Below, piece after piece: positions 1-12,815 of a stretch of DNA of 64,000 nt; the first letter of the stretch is position 1, and each line of letters begins with the position of its first letter. A program made the position numbers and the translations under genes. The notes beneath the pieces were generated by a model. That model was not told where the DNA came from and made no database searches. It worked only from the letters and a program-made list of their open reading frames with translations. This DNA is from Amia ocellicauda (lineage: Eukaryota > Chordata > Actinopteri > Amiiformes > Amiidae): the NCBI RefSeq assembly GCF_036373705.1, contig NC_089852.1:31075707-31139706 (forward strand), written 5' to 3'.

Positions 1-557
1 GGTTAGGTCTGTGAATCGCAATGAAGGCTCCTGCGTGTGGTGCATCGCTCTTCTCTAGACCCCACTGCTGGAGTGCACTGTTCCTGCAGAGGCTCCAGCG
101 GGAGCAGAGAGACCATGTTCCAGAATGGGAGAATAAGGCGTTGGGTTAGAGCAGGAAAACTGGTGCCCACTGAGTGCCATTTCCTGTCCTCCGCCAATCC
201 TAATTCTCCATGCAATTAAGTATTTACACCCCTCCACTTTTTGTAATGCATTGCTCAGTTAAACCACAGGTTTTGTTTAATGTCTGCCTTTCTTGGGAGA
301 GTCTGCTGAGGAAAGGCCTGGGGGATTCCCTGGCTGATACCAGTACAATACAGTATAATAATAATAACAACAATAATGTATTTGGCTGAGCTTTGATCCT
401 AAGTGACCTGTGTGGATCTGAACAGAGCACCTTGCTGAAGAGTACAATAGCACTGTCCTTGGATTGGAACCCTAATCACTACTCCACACCACAGACCCCA
501 CTACTGTAGAATTCAGAAGCATATGAAAGGATGAAGTACAGCACATACTGTAAAAAA

Positions 558-705
558 GCTCTTGCAGGATGATTATCATTCACTCACTCCTGCAGCTCTT
601 GCAGGATTATTATCATTCACTCACTCTTGCAGTTCTTGCGGGATTATCATCATTCACTCATCCCTGCATCTTTTGTGAGTGTATTATTGATCACTCACTG
701 CTGCA
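558..705. repeat. 37-bp tandem repeat, four copies
   Basis: Four consecutive 37-base units can be lined up by eye. The first three share a GCTCTTGCAGGAT-like start, a TATCATTCACTCA core and a CTGCA end. The fourth is more diverged but keeps the length and the end. It is a short degenerate minisatellite in intergenic DNA with no sign of function. Confidence 0.85.
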
Positions 706-1552
706 GCTCTGGACACATATCCTCTACCTTGTTGCTGCATCATATACGCAATAGGTTTTGCATCCAATATCATGCTATTTTTAAAAGCATGCCCTCTCTC
801 CAATCACTGATCACTCCCATACCTGGGTGGCTGCATAAACTACAGGATTGAGTACCAGTGGCCTTCAAGTGCTCTAAACCTCCCCAGGATGGGGTGACCC
901 CTCCTAACACACTACAGGGACACATCTTTACGCTGTTTTATATTGAAGCTATATTATAAGTTTTACTTTTAGACCATTAGAAAGTAAGCAAGTATTAATA
1001 GAGTATACATACGACTATGCTTAATGCAACTATGCTTAGGCTACATAAGATGGTAACCTACAGACCTCCATGCTGTATTAACACTGCTTCTGATACACAC
1101 ATAGTTGCACAGTATCACAGACACTACCCAACCCGTTACCTTGCCTCTGCACGACCACTGATGGATACTACTGTTTCGACTGATACTAGCCGGCATACTA
1201 GCATAGCAAATATGAGCTATATATTCTGCAACATGCCATTATGCAAAAAGGTCTGTCGCGTACAGACAACGTATCTCCCGATAATTTTATTCTAGTTACT
1301 ATAATTACAAATAGTGTTGTTGTTATTGTTGCTCATAAAAGCTTTAAACCCGCGAAAAACGGTGGTAGTTTTGCTTTTCTCCAACACCAAACAAAATAAC
1401 GGACGGACACAGCAGTAGTACACTCTCTGCTGCCAGTGCGTGATGATGGACACTAACCGTGCGGGACCTAAACAATCTGGATTACTTCAATACCTGTACA
1501 TTATGATAAGCAATTAATTAAATAAATGTTGAACCTGTTGGTGTTGCGAACA

Positions 1553-1554
<2 letters not shown>

Positions 1555-1595
<41 letters not shown>
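1555..1595. repeat. (AC)n microsatellite
   Basis: About 20 uninterrupted AC dinucleotides. This is simple sequence of the kind common in fish genomes. Confidence 0.97.
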
Positions 1596-1596
<1 letters not shown>

Positions 1597-1899
1597 CCGA
1601 GCGCCGTCGTGTCAATAACGCCCGGACCCAATATGACAGCCCGCCCGGTGTACTGAGCGGAGAGTATAGCCCTTTACTGTACTGCCACAACAAAGCACAG
1701 ACACAACATTGATCTCACAACACGACACCATACCCGGCCACAGCCACGGTACAGGCGGGCTCATCCCTCTCCACTGCACGGTGCTCTGCTGGCTGCATCG
1801 TTGTGTATATCGGTGATAATAACAATAAGACCCGACAACAGGCTATGGCATCAACCGGCGAGTCAAGCTCTACTGAGGGCAGGAAAGGTGCAAAATATA

Positions 1900-2240
1900 C
1901 ATATACCATTTCTGGGTAACTAACCGAGTTTTTCTCCATCTGCGGCTCGCGTCCCTGTCAAAACTTTAGTTTTTCTTGGCCATCAACTCTCCTCACAACC
2001 TAACCCACAGGTAGTACGAGTAGGGAGCGAGGGAAGGCGGGGACAGCGTGAAAAACCGACCAATCCGCCGCCGAGAGCCAGTGCGAGCCATCCAATAGGG
2101 TTAGCGAGAGGGTGGAGATGAAGACACTCGCATTGTAATTGGATACTCCTGTGATTGACAATCCCATTTTACCAATTGGAAACGAGCTTTTCTTGTTATT
2201 AGCCGATGAAACCCTACGAGTTTGAGGTAGGTTGAGAGTT
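1900..2240. promoter_or_regulatory. CCAAT-box and CpG promoter-like region
   Basis: The stretch is richer in CpG than its surroundings and has several CCAAT-type motifs: CCAAT near 2061 (ACCAATCCG) and 2091 (TCCAATAGG), ATTGG near 2140 and CCAATTGG near 2173. Such clusters mark TATA-less vertebrate promoters. In human the minus-strand gene left of NAA50 is USF3, so its promoter is the natural candidate. No coding exon confirms this and the direction of transcription is not shown by the sequence. Confidence 0.45.
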
Positions 2241-2455
2241 ACAGGAAGTGTTTTAAAGGAAACTTCCCCATGCTTTTCTCTTAAAGGAGAAAGGACAGAA
2301 ATGTGTTTTTTAATAGAAAAGCTGCAACATTAAATTTAAATAAATGAAAACTAATATCAGATTACAAACAATTGTATTTAACGATATAGTTGCTCATTAT
2401 TGATCCGTCCTTTACGTTTTGCTGTATTTGAGTTCCTACTACAGTTTATGTCATA

Positions 2456-2854
2456 TTGTTATTTCTTAAAATACTCTACAGTATCTTTTCAAAAAGTGTT
2501 TACGGTTCCTTGAATAAGGTTAGCTTGGACAAAAACGTCAACAATGCAAATAATGACAAGTGTTTTCAAATCGAACCAATTATAAATCGATCTCTATTGG
2601 ACCACTGTTGCAGTGAGGAGTGCGAGATTGAATTAGATGTTAAGGAGGATTGTGAAAGGAGGCCGAGTGCTGTGCATTCTGTCATTAAGAGAGATTTAAT
2701 TAGGGGGAGGTCGGGATATCTGAAAGCCAACAGTGCTGTGAATGAATTCATTAAAAACAGACAGAAAGGGGACTTGCCAGATATAGAAGACAATGACAAT
2801 GATGTCTTCAAGTTGCCCTCATCACAGCAGTCAGTCAGCATGGTATCTCTCTAG
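2456..2854 (+). CDS. unrecognised ORF or terminal exon
   Basis: This is an open frame of 132 codons in AT-rich DNA. Its second half is charged and protein-like, with paired cysteines (HCCSEEC), basic stretches, an acidic DIEDNDNDV segment and a serine-rich end. A possible 3' splice site (CTCTACAG before position 2481) lies inside the frame, so it could be the last exon of a spliced gene. I find no AATAAA soon after the stop and do not recognise the family. It lies between the promoter-like region and the 3' end of NAA50. It may be a small gene, a domesticated or decayed element, or chance. Confidence 0.3.
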   Translation: MLFLKILYSIFSKSVYGSLNKVSLDKNVNNANNDKCFQIEPIINRSLLDHCCSEECEIELDVKEDCERRPSAVHSVIKRDLIRGRSGYLKANSAVNEFIKNRQKGDLPDIEDNDNDVFKLPSSQQSVSMVSL

Positions 2855-3059
2855 GAGAGGTTCAACTCCCACTGTGAAAGGCTTTGTTCAGCACTTAAGG
2901 TCCATGGTCTCCTAGCCCTGGAAGTATCCACTTTTTCCTGTGCTTACCCACTTTTAGGCAACCCCGACATTAAGCTAATCTGAGCTTGCGTTATATTTTC
3001 ATATTCAGTTACACAAGACAGAAGATATACAAGCACACCACTGCAGAGACCATCAGTTA

Positions 3060-5290
3060 ATGCAAATAGTATCCTTTTTATTCAGAAGTTAAAAAGTCTT
3101 ATAATATAGAGCTCCAGAAAAGATAAAATTCTTCAAAGAAAAAGAAAGAATGAAGAAAAAAAAACAAGAAAAAAACCCATCATGCTTTAATTATAATGGG
3201 AGGGGAACATCACCAAGCTGGATTGTACAGGGTGCTTGTGTCCTCTGCAGAGTGTTTAAATAGTACAGGGTTTGAGCCTCCAGCACACAGCTCCTGGGCC
3301 AGCCAGTTTCCACAGCAGGGCCAGCGAGCCGTACCTGGTGCCGCCCAGCAGCCTAAACCATGTGGCACAGCGCCCCAGCACACCAGGGACCTCAGTACGA
3401 ACCATTCACTGCCTAACCGTTATGCTCCAGAGGAATTCTCACCCACAGCTTCCTAGACCTTTGCAGCATGGATGGAAGGAAGGAAGGAAGGAAGAAAGAA
3501 AAAAAACAAGGGAAAGGGGGCTGGTCAGCAGCAAGGGGAGGGGTCACACTACAGCCCCACTAGAAATCTGAACCCCAAAACCCCAACGCAGAAGGACCAT
3601 GACCTCCCAACCCTGTGAGAAAGCATCCATTCAGGAGGGGACGAGGATCATCAGCACAGTGTTGGTTCAGGCCTGTCTGCACGCTCCTCTCCAAGATCTA
3701 TAAGACTGAGCTGCACTGATAAAACAGACTGGATGGCGGTGTTCCCCCCTTGTAGTTTTCATCTTTTCATTTCCTCTCTATGCCTTGGTACACAAACGCT
3801 GACGTTCAAATCAGTTTAAAAAAAAACCAAAAAAAAACACAAGACTGCTATTGTTTCGCACAAACTATTCAATTAAAAGGAGTCTCCAGCAGTAAAACGT
3901 TCAAATGACGAAGCGGGGAGTTGCACACGTGTGCGCTTGTGTGTGTGTGTGAATGAGTGAGTGTGTACATGCATGCAAGTGTGAGCGAGCATGTTCAAGA
4001 GTGCATGCATGTGTGTGACTGCACATTTGAATGTGTGCATGCATGTGTGCACGTGTGAGTGAGTGAGAATGTCAGCATGTGCATGAGAGAGCAGCAGGTG
4101 CAGTTCTCTAACACTGGGCTCCCTAAGAGCTGCTGCTGCAGGGGCTGGATCCTCCGAGCCCAACCCCTGTCCTGCAGGGTGATGGTTCTCCTAAAAAAAA
4201 AAAGGCCCGGTTAACATCTGCATCATTTTGGCACCGACTCTGGCATCTACAGCCACCTGTCTAAGAAGCAACCGAGCCCATCGGTGCCTACCTCCACCTC
4301 CATCTTCACGCTCAGCTGCCACCCTGACAACATTCCCAAGCTGTTAAAGCACCGCTGCCGTGTCTCTGCAACTAACCCACCGCAAGCGCCCCCCCCCCCT
4401 CTCACCTGGGTCACTACCCCCATACCCCCACAGGCTCCACACCGCCACCAAGATATTTCACTGTGGACTTCAATCCCCATCCCTCAGTCCCTCCTCCCCC
4501 CACCCCGACAGGCTGGGTGTTCCCAATCCCCTTTCTGTGTTAGAGCTAACCGGAGGGACTGGATCCCACAGACATGGCTGAAAGAACGCAGTGAACGCAT
4601 TTACTCGTCGCAAAACCATTCAGTCTTTAAAAAAAAAAAATCAGTGCAGTTTTCTTCCTCCTTTTTACCCATGTTGTCTAGTTGCGTTCTTCCTTTTGCC
4701 CCACTGACGGAACACAACGCTGAACATCCCAGGCGCCGTGTTATTCGCTGCTGTGGACCCACAGCCTCCCACTACCGTCACTCCTTTCTCCGGCATCAGC
4801 TTTTGTAAACGGCAAAGATGCATTTCCCTAACCTTAATGACCAATTTTTACTTTAAAATGGGTGGAAAAAAGACCAAAAAAAAAAATAGACTAACAACTC
4901 ATAAACCTATAACTCCCACCCTTCAGAGGGCTGCTCCTGGTAACTTCCTTAAACACTTTCTTCTGATGCACTTTTGGATTCTGAAACCTTACGATTGTTT
5001 TGTCATCAAACTCACCGAATGAAACAAAAATAACAATAATAATTATAATAATAATAATAATAATAATAATAAAAGGAAAACATTAGAACGACTCCATTTT
5101 GTTTTTGCAAAAGAAATGTAGCGATTTTTTCTTTTCTTTTCTTTTCTAGTAAATTTAAATGTCCCTTGAAGAAAGTGGTAAATGTTTCGTCGACCATCCA
5201 GAGTTCTCGCACTGGGCGTCTGGTACAGTTCTGGCGCTTGGGCGAGAGAGAGCGCGAGAGTTGTGTTGTTCCTAGGTGAGTCGCCTTGCT
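3060..5290 (-). other. NAA50 3'UTR (inferred)
   Basis: This is the non-coding sequence between the NAA50 stop and the distal AATAAA. It contains a TG-rich low-complexity tract (about 3935-4085), C-rich runs, an AAT microsatellite (5033-5074) and several A-runs. A long NAA50 3'UTR is known in mammals. Here its extent is inferred from the signal only. Confidence 0.5.
3077..3082 (-). terminator. NAA50 polyadenylation signal
   Basis: TTTATT on the plus strand reads AATAAA on the minus strand. It lies at the far end of a long stretch without other coding signals, downstream of the NAA50 stop codon. This implies a 3'UTR of roughly 2.2 kb. A nearer site may also be used. Confidence 0.55.
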
Positions 5291-8200
5291 CTAGTTGGCT
5301 TTCTGCAGCTCGCTGCCGGGGGCTGGGCACTGGCCCTTCAGGGTCTTCTGCAACACGTGGGCGTCCGCCGGCTCTATCCTCTTATAGTAATTCTTTTTCG
5401 TTTCTATAATCTCGAACCCGAACTTCCGGTAGAAGTCAATAGCAGATTCGTTGCTGATCTGGACATGCCTGCATGGGAGGGAGAAGGATAATTAATAAAT
5501 AAATAAATAAATAAATAAAGTGAAGTTAAACTCAGCTCTTGGGATGATGTCTGTGTTGGGTTATGGTAGCTGTAGGGTCATGCTTGGAGGTGTTGTACAG
5601 GGAACTGTATTTGAGTTTGTCTAGGAGAACACTTTAGAATGGTCCTAATGACAATTTATGTTTAGATCCTATCAGTCAATGTGGCGATAAAGGTTCCCAA
5701 GCTCAGATCAAGACCTGGGCCCCATTCCTCATACCTGGTTTAACTAATTCATGCTAACCAGACATTAGCCGATTTAATTTAAGTCAGGCTGTCTCTGTTC
5801 CTCGAAGCCGAATAGAGGCTAAACTTGTCTCTTTAACTGGATCCCGATTTAAGAAATCTGTGTGCGTGCGCGTGCTCGTGCTCATGCCACCTCACCAGGG
5901 AGGACTGCGGAGCACAGAAACACTGATCTGCACCAGAGATGATGTCAAAACAGAGAGCAACTTGTGTCAGCCTGGCTGAGCAATGGAAAGTTTTGAGGAA
6001 TATAAAGACATGTTTTGCAGCTAACTACAACACTGCTGCTGCCACCAAGTCCAGAGAGGAAGCATGGAAAAAATCACTTCAATATATATTGTAGTAGGCT
6101 GTTTAAATTTAAATTTAAATTTAAATCTGCATGCTTGTAGTAATAGAATATAACACAGACAGGGTTTGTGGCATCAGAATGATTAGCTCTCTATTGTTTT
6201 GTCATTTTGCCATTTTTCTTTTTTAAATATATATTTTAGTATTATGTTGTACTAATTAAATCTGATATAAATGGTTTCTTCGCCTTTTTAGCAAAATGAA
6301 TAGGATATTATCCCATCATATTGAAGTATGAGATTAACACTATTAGATCACTTCATAAAACAAATATTTGAGCAATGATTTCTGGCAAATAAGATTTCCT
6401 ACACCTTCCTTGAATCTGACACAATGAGTCTCTGAATATACTTGAGTTGTGCACAGAGCCTGGACACTTGGGTTCAATACTTGAAATGAGGCAGGTGGAT
6501 TCACAGATCATATGGGAATAACTGAGGTCAAGTCATGGATGATGTACAGTATTATCCAAAATCTGATACCCTACTGTCATTGCACAGGCATTGTATAGGC
6601 CTAGTTGTCATTAAAATTGTAATTAAAATCATAATTTCACAGCATTAATGTACAGGTGCTTATTTCCTGAGGTGCCATCATGTGGATCTGACTGTACAGC
6701 ACCAATGACTTTGTGGATCTCTGCATAATAATGTAGTCTATAATACAATAATAATAGGATTATCTAGTGATTAAATTGCATACAACCTCGTATCAGCAGC
6801 TCTGAGTAGCTACCGAGTAGGAATGCGCCACTAGCAAAAAGCACAGTGCTATGCATATAGTCTGCGTTATTATCAAAGCACGGCTGTGCCGGGTGGCGTG
6901 GCCACTGTACGGCTCAAGTAGATTTATTAGGTAAATTATACCTTGCTGACTGAATCTGTAGCGCTTAAATAGGAAAACATATGAATTAAGTAAATTATCT
7001 TCACGATCTCTCAGTACTTGTTCCCTATGAAAAGCTGATCCAATTAAAATTGCCCCTCTCTAAGAGAGGGCATTGCCATTTCAGAGGGGTGTGTAAAGTG
7101 CTTTCATTGGGTTGAAGCACAAGCTTTTCTGCACAGATCCAGCTAATTCAGAGTTAGCCTGCGCTGGAGCAGGTTTACGATTAAGTATGTGTTGCTATAG
7201 TAACTTACTCAGCAGGACATCAAGCTTGTTTCGAGAAACAGAAAAAGACAGACTTCTGTCAAGGTATCCTCAAAGTTATCTGGCTAACTCTATTAGCCAG
7301 CTAAGAGTAACTGGGCCCTGTTCAGAGTCACAGGCAAAACCAAAACCCTGCTGTAAACAAGGAACTCTTCTGTTTAATACTTCAAATGTTGATAGGGTTT
7401 TTTATTTACTTATTTTATTTTATTTAGCCGACTCACAGATAGATGTTGTCGAAGGTGCCATCCTTCTCACAGATGTTTAAGACGTGGTTCAACATCTTTG
7501 TTCCTGGGGAGGGACAAAGTATAACTATAAACACAAACACACACACACACACACACAGGAAGAAAAACTCGTAAAGAGTTTCGGTACATTCGCTACCACC
7601 ACCACAGTGCCATTGGAAATAGAACAACTCAATGAGCTGATGGGAAGGCCAAAAAACACTAAAGTTTTACAAACTTACTAATACAATTACAAGTAACAAT
7701 ACTAATGTAAAATATCTCACAAGCACTCAGCCCCTCTACACAAAGTCCCCGTGCACAGACGGGCTGCGAGAGCAGAGCGCTGGGGCCCTACCTATGCCCA
7801 GTCTACGGTACGGGGCCAGGCAGCCCAGAGTCATGATGTAGAGCCGCTTCTGGTTCTGGGAATGGTCCACCCTGCAGCACACTGCTCCCACTGCGATGTC
7901 ATTGAAGTAGGCTGGAACACAGGGAAGCACAAAATCAGTGGCGACACAGTGGGAACTCTTACGCCTCAGAGCCCCCCGCCCCCACTGTCTCAACAGCTCT
8001 CACATCTAGACCCACAAATCCCTGCCGCAACGAGCTTACCAGATCCTCTCCTTCCCTCCTATATCCCTCTCTACCCTTCAATCCTCTCTTCTTCCCTCCC
8101 CTGCCACATCCCACCCTCCCATCTCCTCCCAGCAGCCCCTTTCCTACCCTGCAACCCCCCCAACCCACATCCCTCCCCTCTCCCTCCTTCCTCTCACCTA

Positions 8201-11200
8201 GCTTGGCCAGCTCCCCCACCTCCAGCACATCCTTGTAGAACTTGTCATTGTAGCTGACAGGGAAGATGACCTGGTTCAGCCGCTTCAGCTGCTTGATGTT
8301 GTGTGGCGTGACGTCTCCCAGCTCGATCCGGCTACTGGAACAAAACCAGACTGGTCAAGAGGCGCAGGGCACCACAGGTCAGCAGTCAACCACACACTTA
8401 CTCTGTGCCATCCCTCACAACCAGCTGCTCCACACCGCTCCCCAACTCAACCTGTTCACACCCAGTCTTTTTGAACAGCGGCTAACGAACAGGTGCCTAG
8501 AAGACTGACATATAAACACTATCCGGAAAGCGTATTCTGAACTGTGATGCTGCAGTTTGGTACAGAAAGCAGAGACCTTGAAATATAAGTCCTTGTATTA
8601 CATCACCAGGTGACTTGCTCCATGTTAAGGCCATACAGGATCCTGGAGCCCAACCCCAGCCAATGGCAACATTTCAAGCAAGGCCTATACAAATCTACCA
8701 CCCCACCCCATCCAGTTAGTAGAAAAGCATCTATAAACCTTAACATAAGCCTACATTTACAGGGGGCTCTAACTGAAACCCTAGCCTTGACCCAACTATA
8801 ATCCTAATTTCATCAGAACATTTTGAGTTTAGAGTTACTACAAACATTCTCTCTAAAAAACACCTTCATCCATATTCCCAATGTGAGTTTAGCTTGTTCA
8901 CATTTTCCAAGACTGATTTTTCTTCTTCATTAATTTTAACACCCAATTCTTCAGTTCATACAGATAAATACACCTAAACAATATTCAGAATCTGAATTGA
9001 AAGGCGAGACCTCACACCCTGCACTATTGTATTGCATTCGTAAGCTGCCTGCCGCAAATTAAGTTTACCATTGTCAAATTTCTATCGCCATGTGTGCAAC
9101 ATTTGGAAAAAAAGAGTATCTTATTAAATATCTTAAACAAATCAATAATTCCTAGCACCATTACACAGATGCAGATCAGGACCAACTCGGTAGACCACTG
9201 AATGTCAGTTTGGTTTAAATGTTTATAATGGAGCGGGTGGGCAGGAGAGGATAGGGTATTACACAAGATTTCACCTTTAATAGTGATGACTGAGCCCTGA
9301 AAAGGTTCTGAAACACTGCAGTAGACCATCACTAAGTTGAAGTGAACTCAATGTCACTTTAGCACACTCAATAAAAAAAAAAAACTAACCAAATAAAATG
9401 CCAACCACTTTGACGGAAACCCCTCCCTGTCCGACTCCAAGCTTGGCCAGACCGCAATGTCACACATTTCCACTGGGCTCCAGTTGCAGCCCGAGGTGAC
9501 GGACATGTTTAAAGCCCCCTATAAAAGCTGCAAACAGACTGCCAGAGCAGAAATAGACCCTGTGTGCGGCCTCAGCACTGAGCAGGCCCTATCTCCCCCA
9601 GTGACCCTTCCCTGAGGGACATGTCAGACACCAGGTACCATGAAGTTACCCCAGAAAGTAACATCGCCATGGCTCCCAATACACGATCTCACTCAAAATT
9701 AACCGACTACTAGCCGATTTGTTTAATGTGAATTTGTAAAATGTTCTTGCAGTGCTCATATGTAATTTATTTGATATGCACTTGGAGAAGTGTTGCTTCG
9801 CACCAGCCAGAGACCTCTGTGTAGACTGTGCGTGTGGCCGGCCTGCTCCGGGACTTCTAGCCGGGGGCAGGTGGGGGGAGCAGGGATGGCTGCCATCGGG
9901 GGACAGACTGGAAATCCCCCTGCCCCCCATGCTCAGCAGAACCAAGGGCTTCAGATTTTACCAGCTGCAAGTTCATTTCATTGTGTGTGTAAAATTATAC
10001 AAAAACAGAAAGGCTCATTAGTTTAAATAAAATGTCTGTGTATGCAAATTTACAAAAAAAAAAAAAAAAGGTAAGCAGTATAACACTGTCTGGTGCTGGC
10101 TCACCTTCAACAGCTAGCAGCTGGTAAATGCAGAAGTAGCTCAGGCCACTGTGCAAGGGGAGCAGAAAACCACATCTCAGCAGAGTGCACACAGGCCCCA
10201 GTGCACTCTCTCCACAGCCAGACGGCCTGCTAGCCAGCAAGCACACAGCTGCACAGGCCACCTGGGCAGAGCTCACTGCTGTCCCTGCTCTTTGTTATTG
10301 CTGGTTCTGTTTAACTAGGTTGCTCTTCCATTAACTCATGAACAGTTGAGAAAAAGGGGGGGTGCTGACATGGAGGCTCCCCCTCCTCTCACTCAATGCA
10401 ACCGAACAGGTCACCTTTGAGTTAGGCTTAAACCCAAAGATACGTGCCATGGCCAGCCTAAGACTGGGGTGAGCTCCAGGTGCTGCCCAGAGTGGCGGAG
10501 CAGCAGGCTGAGCTGGGCGACAGTGGAGGTTCTGCACTGGTCAGCCCACTGCAGGTGATCTGTCCTCTTCAGATTGCAACTGACAGATAATATAGTGCCG
10601 GATTACAAGGTTGAAATAGTGCTTGATCTATGGCAAATGCTCTTCCAATCTGTCCCAGCGTACCCTGGATGCTGCTTTGAAGGGATTGCTTTTAAAAGGA
10701 GTCACAGAACACAGTTAAAGAAAGAAACAATGAAAAGTAATGCACTCTCAATGAGGGTCTAATAGAAGCAGTCATTTTATAGTGATAGGGTCACTATAAA
10801 ACACAGCGTCTAGGTACAGCGCTCGGGGTGGATCAAGGAGCCCCACACTCACATGCTTGGCACGGTTTACACTCTCAGCTGGGCAAGAGCACTGCACCCC
10901 AGTCAGTCTGCTGCTCCACACATATCCTGCTAGCCGCTCGTCTTGGGGGGGGGCAGCAGTGCCGGGTATTTTTAGGGTGCTGAGCACGCTCGCCCTCCGT
11001 TTTTAAAACAACAGCTGCCCCAGTCACGTGCCATGTCATCTGCCGGAGCAGGAGCCGAGCAGCTGGGAACGGCAGTGGACTGGCCTGGCAGGCTGAGACA
11101 GCCCATTCCCTGTGCACTGGGCTTTGGAAACTGAAGGATGGGAGTTCAGATTGGTTTGTTTTAAAAACTTGGGAGATAACTGCATGTGTGTTTCAATCAG

Positions 11201-12095
11201 AACTAGGACGTTGATATTCAATGGGATATACAGGGGGGTTCTCCTGTATAAATCTGTACATCTGGCACTATAATCCAGTTTGTTTGTGATGACACTCCAC
11301 AATGTCTAAGTCAGCACTATGCAGCGGTTGTGCATGTGCAGACTATGCTGAGCTGAGCTGTAAACCCACGCGCGTGTCGTTCTACAGTGATCCACGGTGC
11401 GCGCGCGCTGGAAAGCCCGCACAAGCCTGCCGACGCGCGCGCCTGCCTGGCCCGGACCGCCAGCACTTCCGGGGTTACGTGCTGCACTTTACCTGTTGAT
11501 CTGGATCGGTGTCCACCTCCAGCACATGTGCACCGACACGACTAGCCCGTCTTAAAAATGCAAGTAACGGGCGAAACCTATTGCAGAATTGTTTTTGAGA
11601 AGTGTACAATTTTAGAAACTTTAACGGTTTCTCTTTAGTTTGACATTCAAACCCGAAGAAAAGGTTTGAAGTGCGCCGAGAATGCAACATGAGCAGCTTT
11701 CGCTGTCCGCGTCCAGTGCGTGTAATTCCGTCCAGACACGCGTGGATTACGAGACGCGCACACACCCACGGGAGCACATTCGCGTCCGCTCTCTGCAAAT
11801 GAAAGGTTAACTTGTGCTCACATGAGGCACACGCCGCTCACAGTTAAACTGGATAAAATCAACAATAATCGCAAATAGGCGAGGCGATCGGCGATGGAAA
11901 ACCAAAAAGTGCAATTCTAAAAAGCGAGTTCAAATGACCAATACCACGTTTGCACACTCACGGTGAAGAGAGAGATTGTCCAAAAGGAAAATGAAAGGAT
12001 AACTACGGACTTTTTTTTGCCTGCTAACGTGGTCCGACACACAGCGTTCACCAGCAGGACCGAATCACGCGTGTCGGTAACACCAGAAAAGACGT

Positions 12096-12126
<31 letters not shown>

Positions 12127-12298
12127 ATGTCGTTGGCAGATCTTCCCCCCCAGCACTGGGCGAGCACACTGAAAGCTCGTTGCATTGCATTGCATTGCAT
12201 TGATTTCAACCCCTCCACCAAAAAAAAAAAAAAAAAAAAAAACTTTATCCGTGCAGAGGACAGAAACGTGTCGGGACGGCGTTCACTCACCCTTTCAT
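5291..12298 (-). CDS. naa50: N-alpha-acetyltransferase 50 (NatE catalytic subunit)
   Basis: Five coding exons on the minus strand are joined by clean GT-AG sites: 12291-12298, 8198-8334, 7792-7911, 7437-7503 and 5291-5468. Together they give 510 bases, or 169 codons plus stop, the human length. The product is a GNAT-fold enzyme that acetylates N-terminal methionines from acetyl-CoA and binds the ribosome-associated NatA complex. It also supports sister-chromatid cohesion (family knowledge). Visible hallmarks are the acetyl-CoA loop R84-R-L-G-I-G89 and the catalytic Tyr73 and His112. The N-terminus [17 protein letters not shown] is nearly identical to human. The first exon holds only eight coding bases, a split also implied by the reading frame. 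The C-terminal tail after about residue 154 differs from mammals. It diverges from ATP6V1A across a 1-kb interval. Confidence 0.97.
5493..5519. repeat. (AAAT)n microsatellite
   Basis: Short AAAT tetranucleotide run just inside the last intron of NAA50, about 25 bases from the splice acceptor of the final exon on the minus strand. Confidence 0.9.
5718..7325. mobile_element. Harbinger-like non-autonomous DNA transposon
   Basis: This lies in the last intron of NAA50. The two ends are diverged inverted copies. Both start with GGGCCC-type sequence, then a GCTAACCAG or GTTAGCCAG block, and about 90 bases in a TCTGTTCCTCGAA or CTGTTTCTCGAA block. Near the left end an open segment (about 5940-6090) has Trp and basic positions ([13 protein letters not shown] then REEAWKK) that resemble the Myb/MADF-like protein of fish Harbinger elements. 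No DDE transposase is visible. Exact ends and target duplication are uncertain. Confidence 0.45.
11340..11480. promoter_or_regulatory. CpG-dense patch in NAA50 intron 1
   Basis: A cluster of CGCG and GCGCGCGC motifs lies about 0.8-1 kb inside the gene from its first exon. It may be an outlying part of the NAA50 CpG island or an alternative promoter. No exon structure is evident. Confidence 0.35.
12095..12242. repeat. cluster of simple repeats near NAA50 exon 1
   Basis: Within 150 bases there are a CTG then ATG trinucleotide run (12095-12129), a TGCAT pentanucleotide run (12179-12201) and a poly-A tract (about 12222-12242). All lie in intron 1 of NAA50, on the downstream side of its first exon. 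Confidence 0.9.
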
Positions 12299-12815
12299 GG
12301 TGAACTGGGGCAGGTTTCCCGACTGCTCTACGGGTAAAGGTGACAGTAGTGTGGCGTCCGGGGGTGAATTCGGGCTGAGTTCGGGTGAGGATCGACTCCC
12401 GCAGATACCCTCTTCCACATGGATCTGTCTCACTCCCTCCTCCACGGCACCGCACAGACAGCTCAACTCTGACCCCGCTGGCTCCACACTTCACACCAAA
12501 AACGGTCTTTCCCTCTGACCACGATAAAATATACCGGGCAGCTACGACCGAGACACTTAGGCCCCGTATCGCTCGCCCCGTGTCCTGGAAATCAAAAGAA
12601 ACTCGGATTTATTTGTTTCATATTTTGTCCCAAAAAAGGACGTGACCTTTGACTCGTATACAGGGGAGGTGTTTTTTGTAATAAAAGCATTAATATTTAC
12701 TTATCGGATATATTTCGCATACTGTTGCAATGAAATAACATTATATACCGAAGGTTGTGATTTTATAAATTGATACACATTTTTTTAATCAATAACCCAG
12801 GCTCGAGTTGAGAAC

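Larger units (their letters stand above)
1..1900. other. intergenic sequence with no supported gene
   Basis: Apart from the 37-bp tandem repeat and the AC microsatellite, I see no exon-like sequence with recognisable protein similarity. Short open frames on both strands look like chance. By human synteny, USF3 would lie to the left on the minus strand, so this stretch could be a first intron or 5' flank of that gene. No USF3 coding sequence is visible here. Confidence 0.5.

Noticed and set aside
5012-5330. Minus-strand ORFs rich in Tyr or Leu near the NAA50 stop
   Set aside because: They are translations of the AAT microsatellite and 3'UTR in other frames.
8000-8190. Open frames on both strands in the C-rich stretch between NAA50 exons 2 and 3
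   Set aside because: This is pyrimidine-rich intron sequence. The ORFs only extend shadows of the flanking exons.
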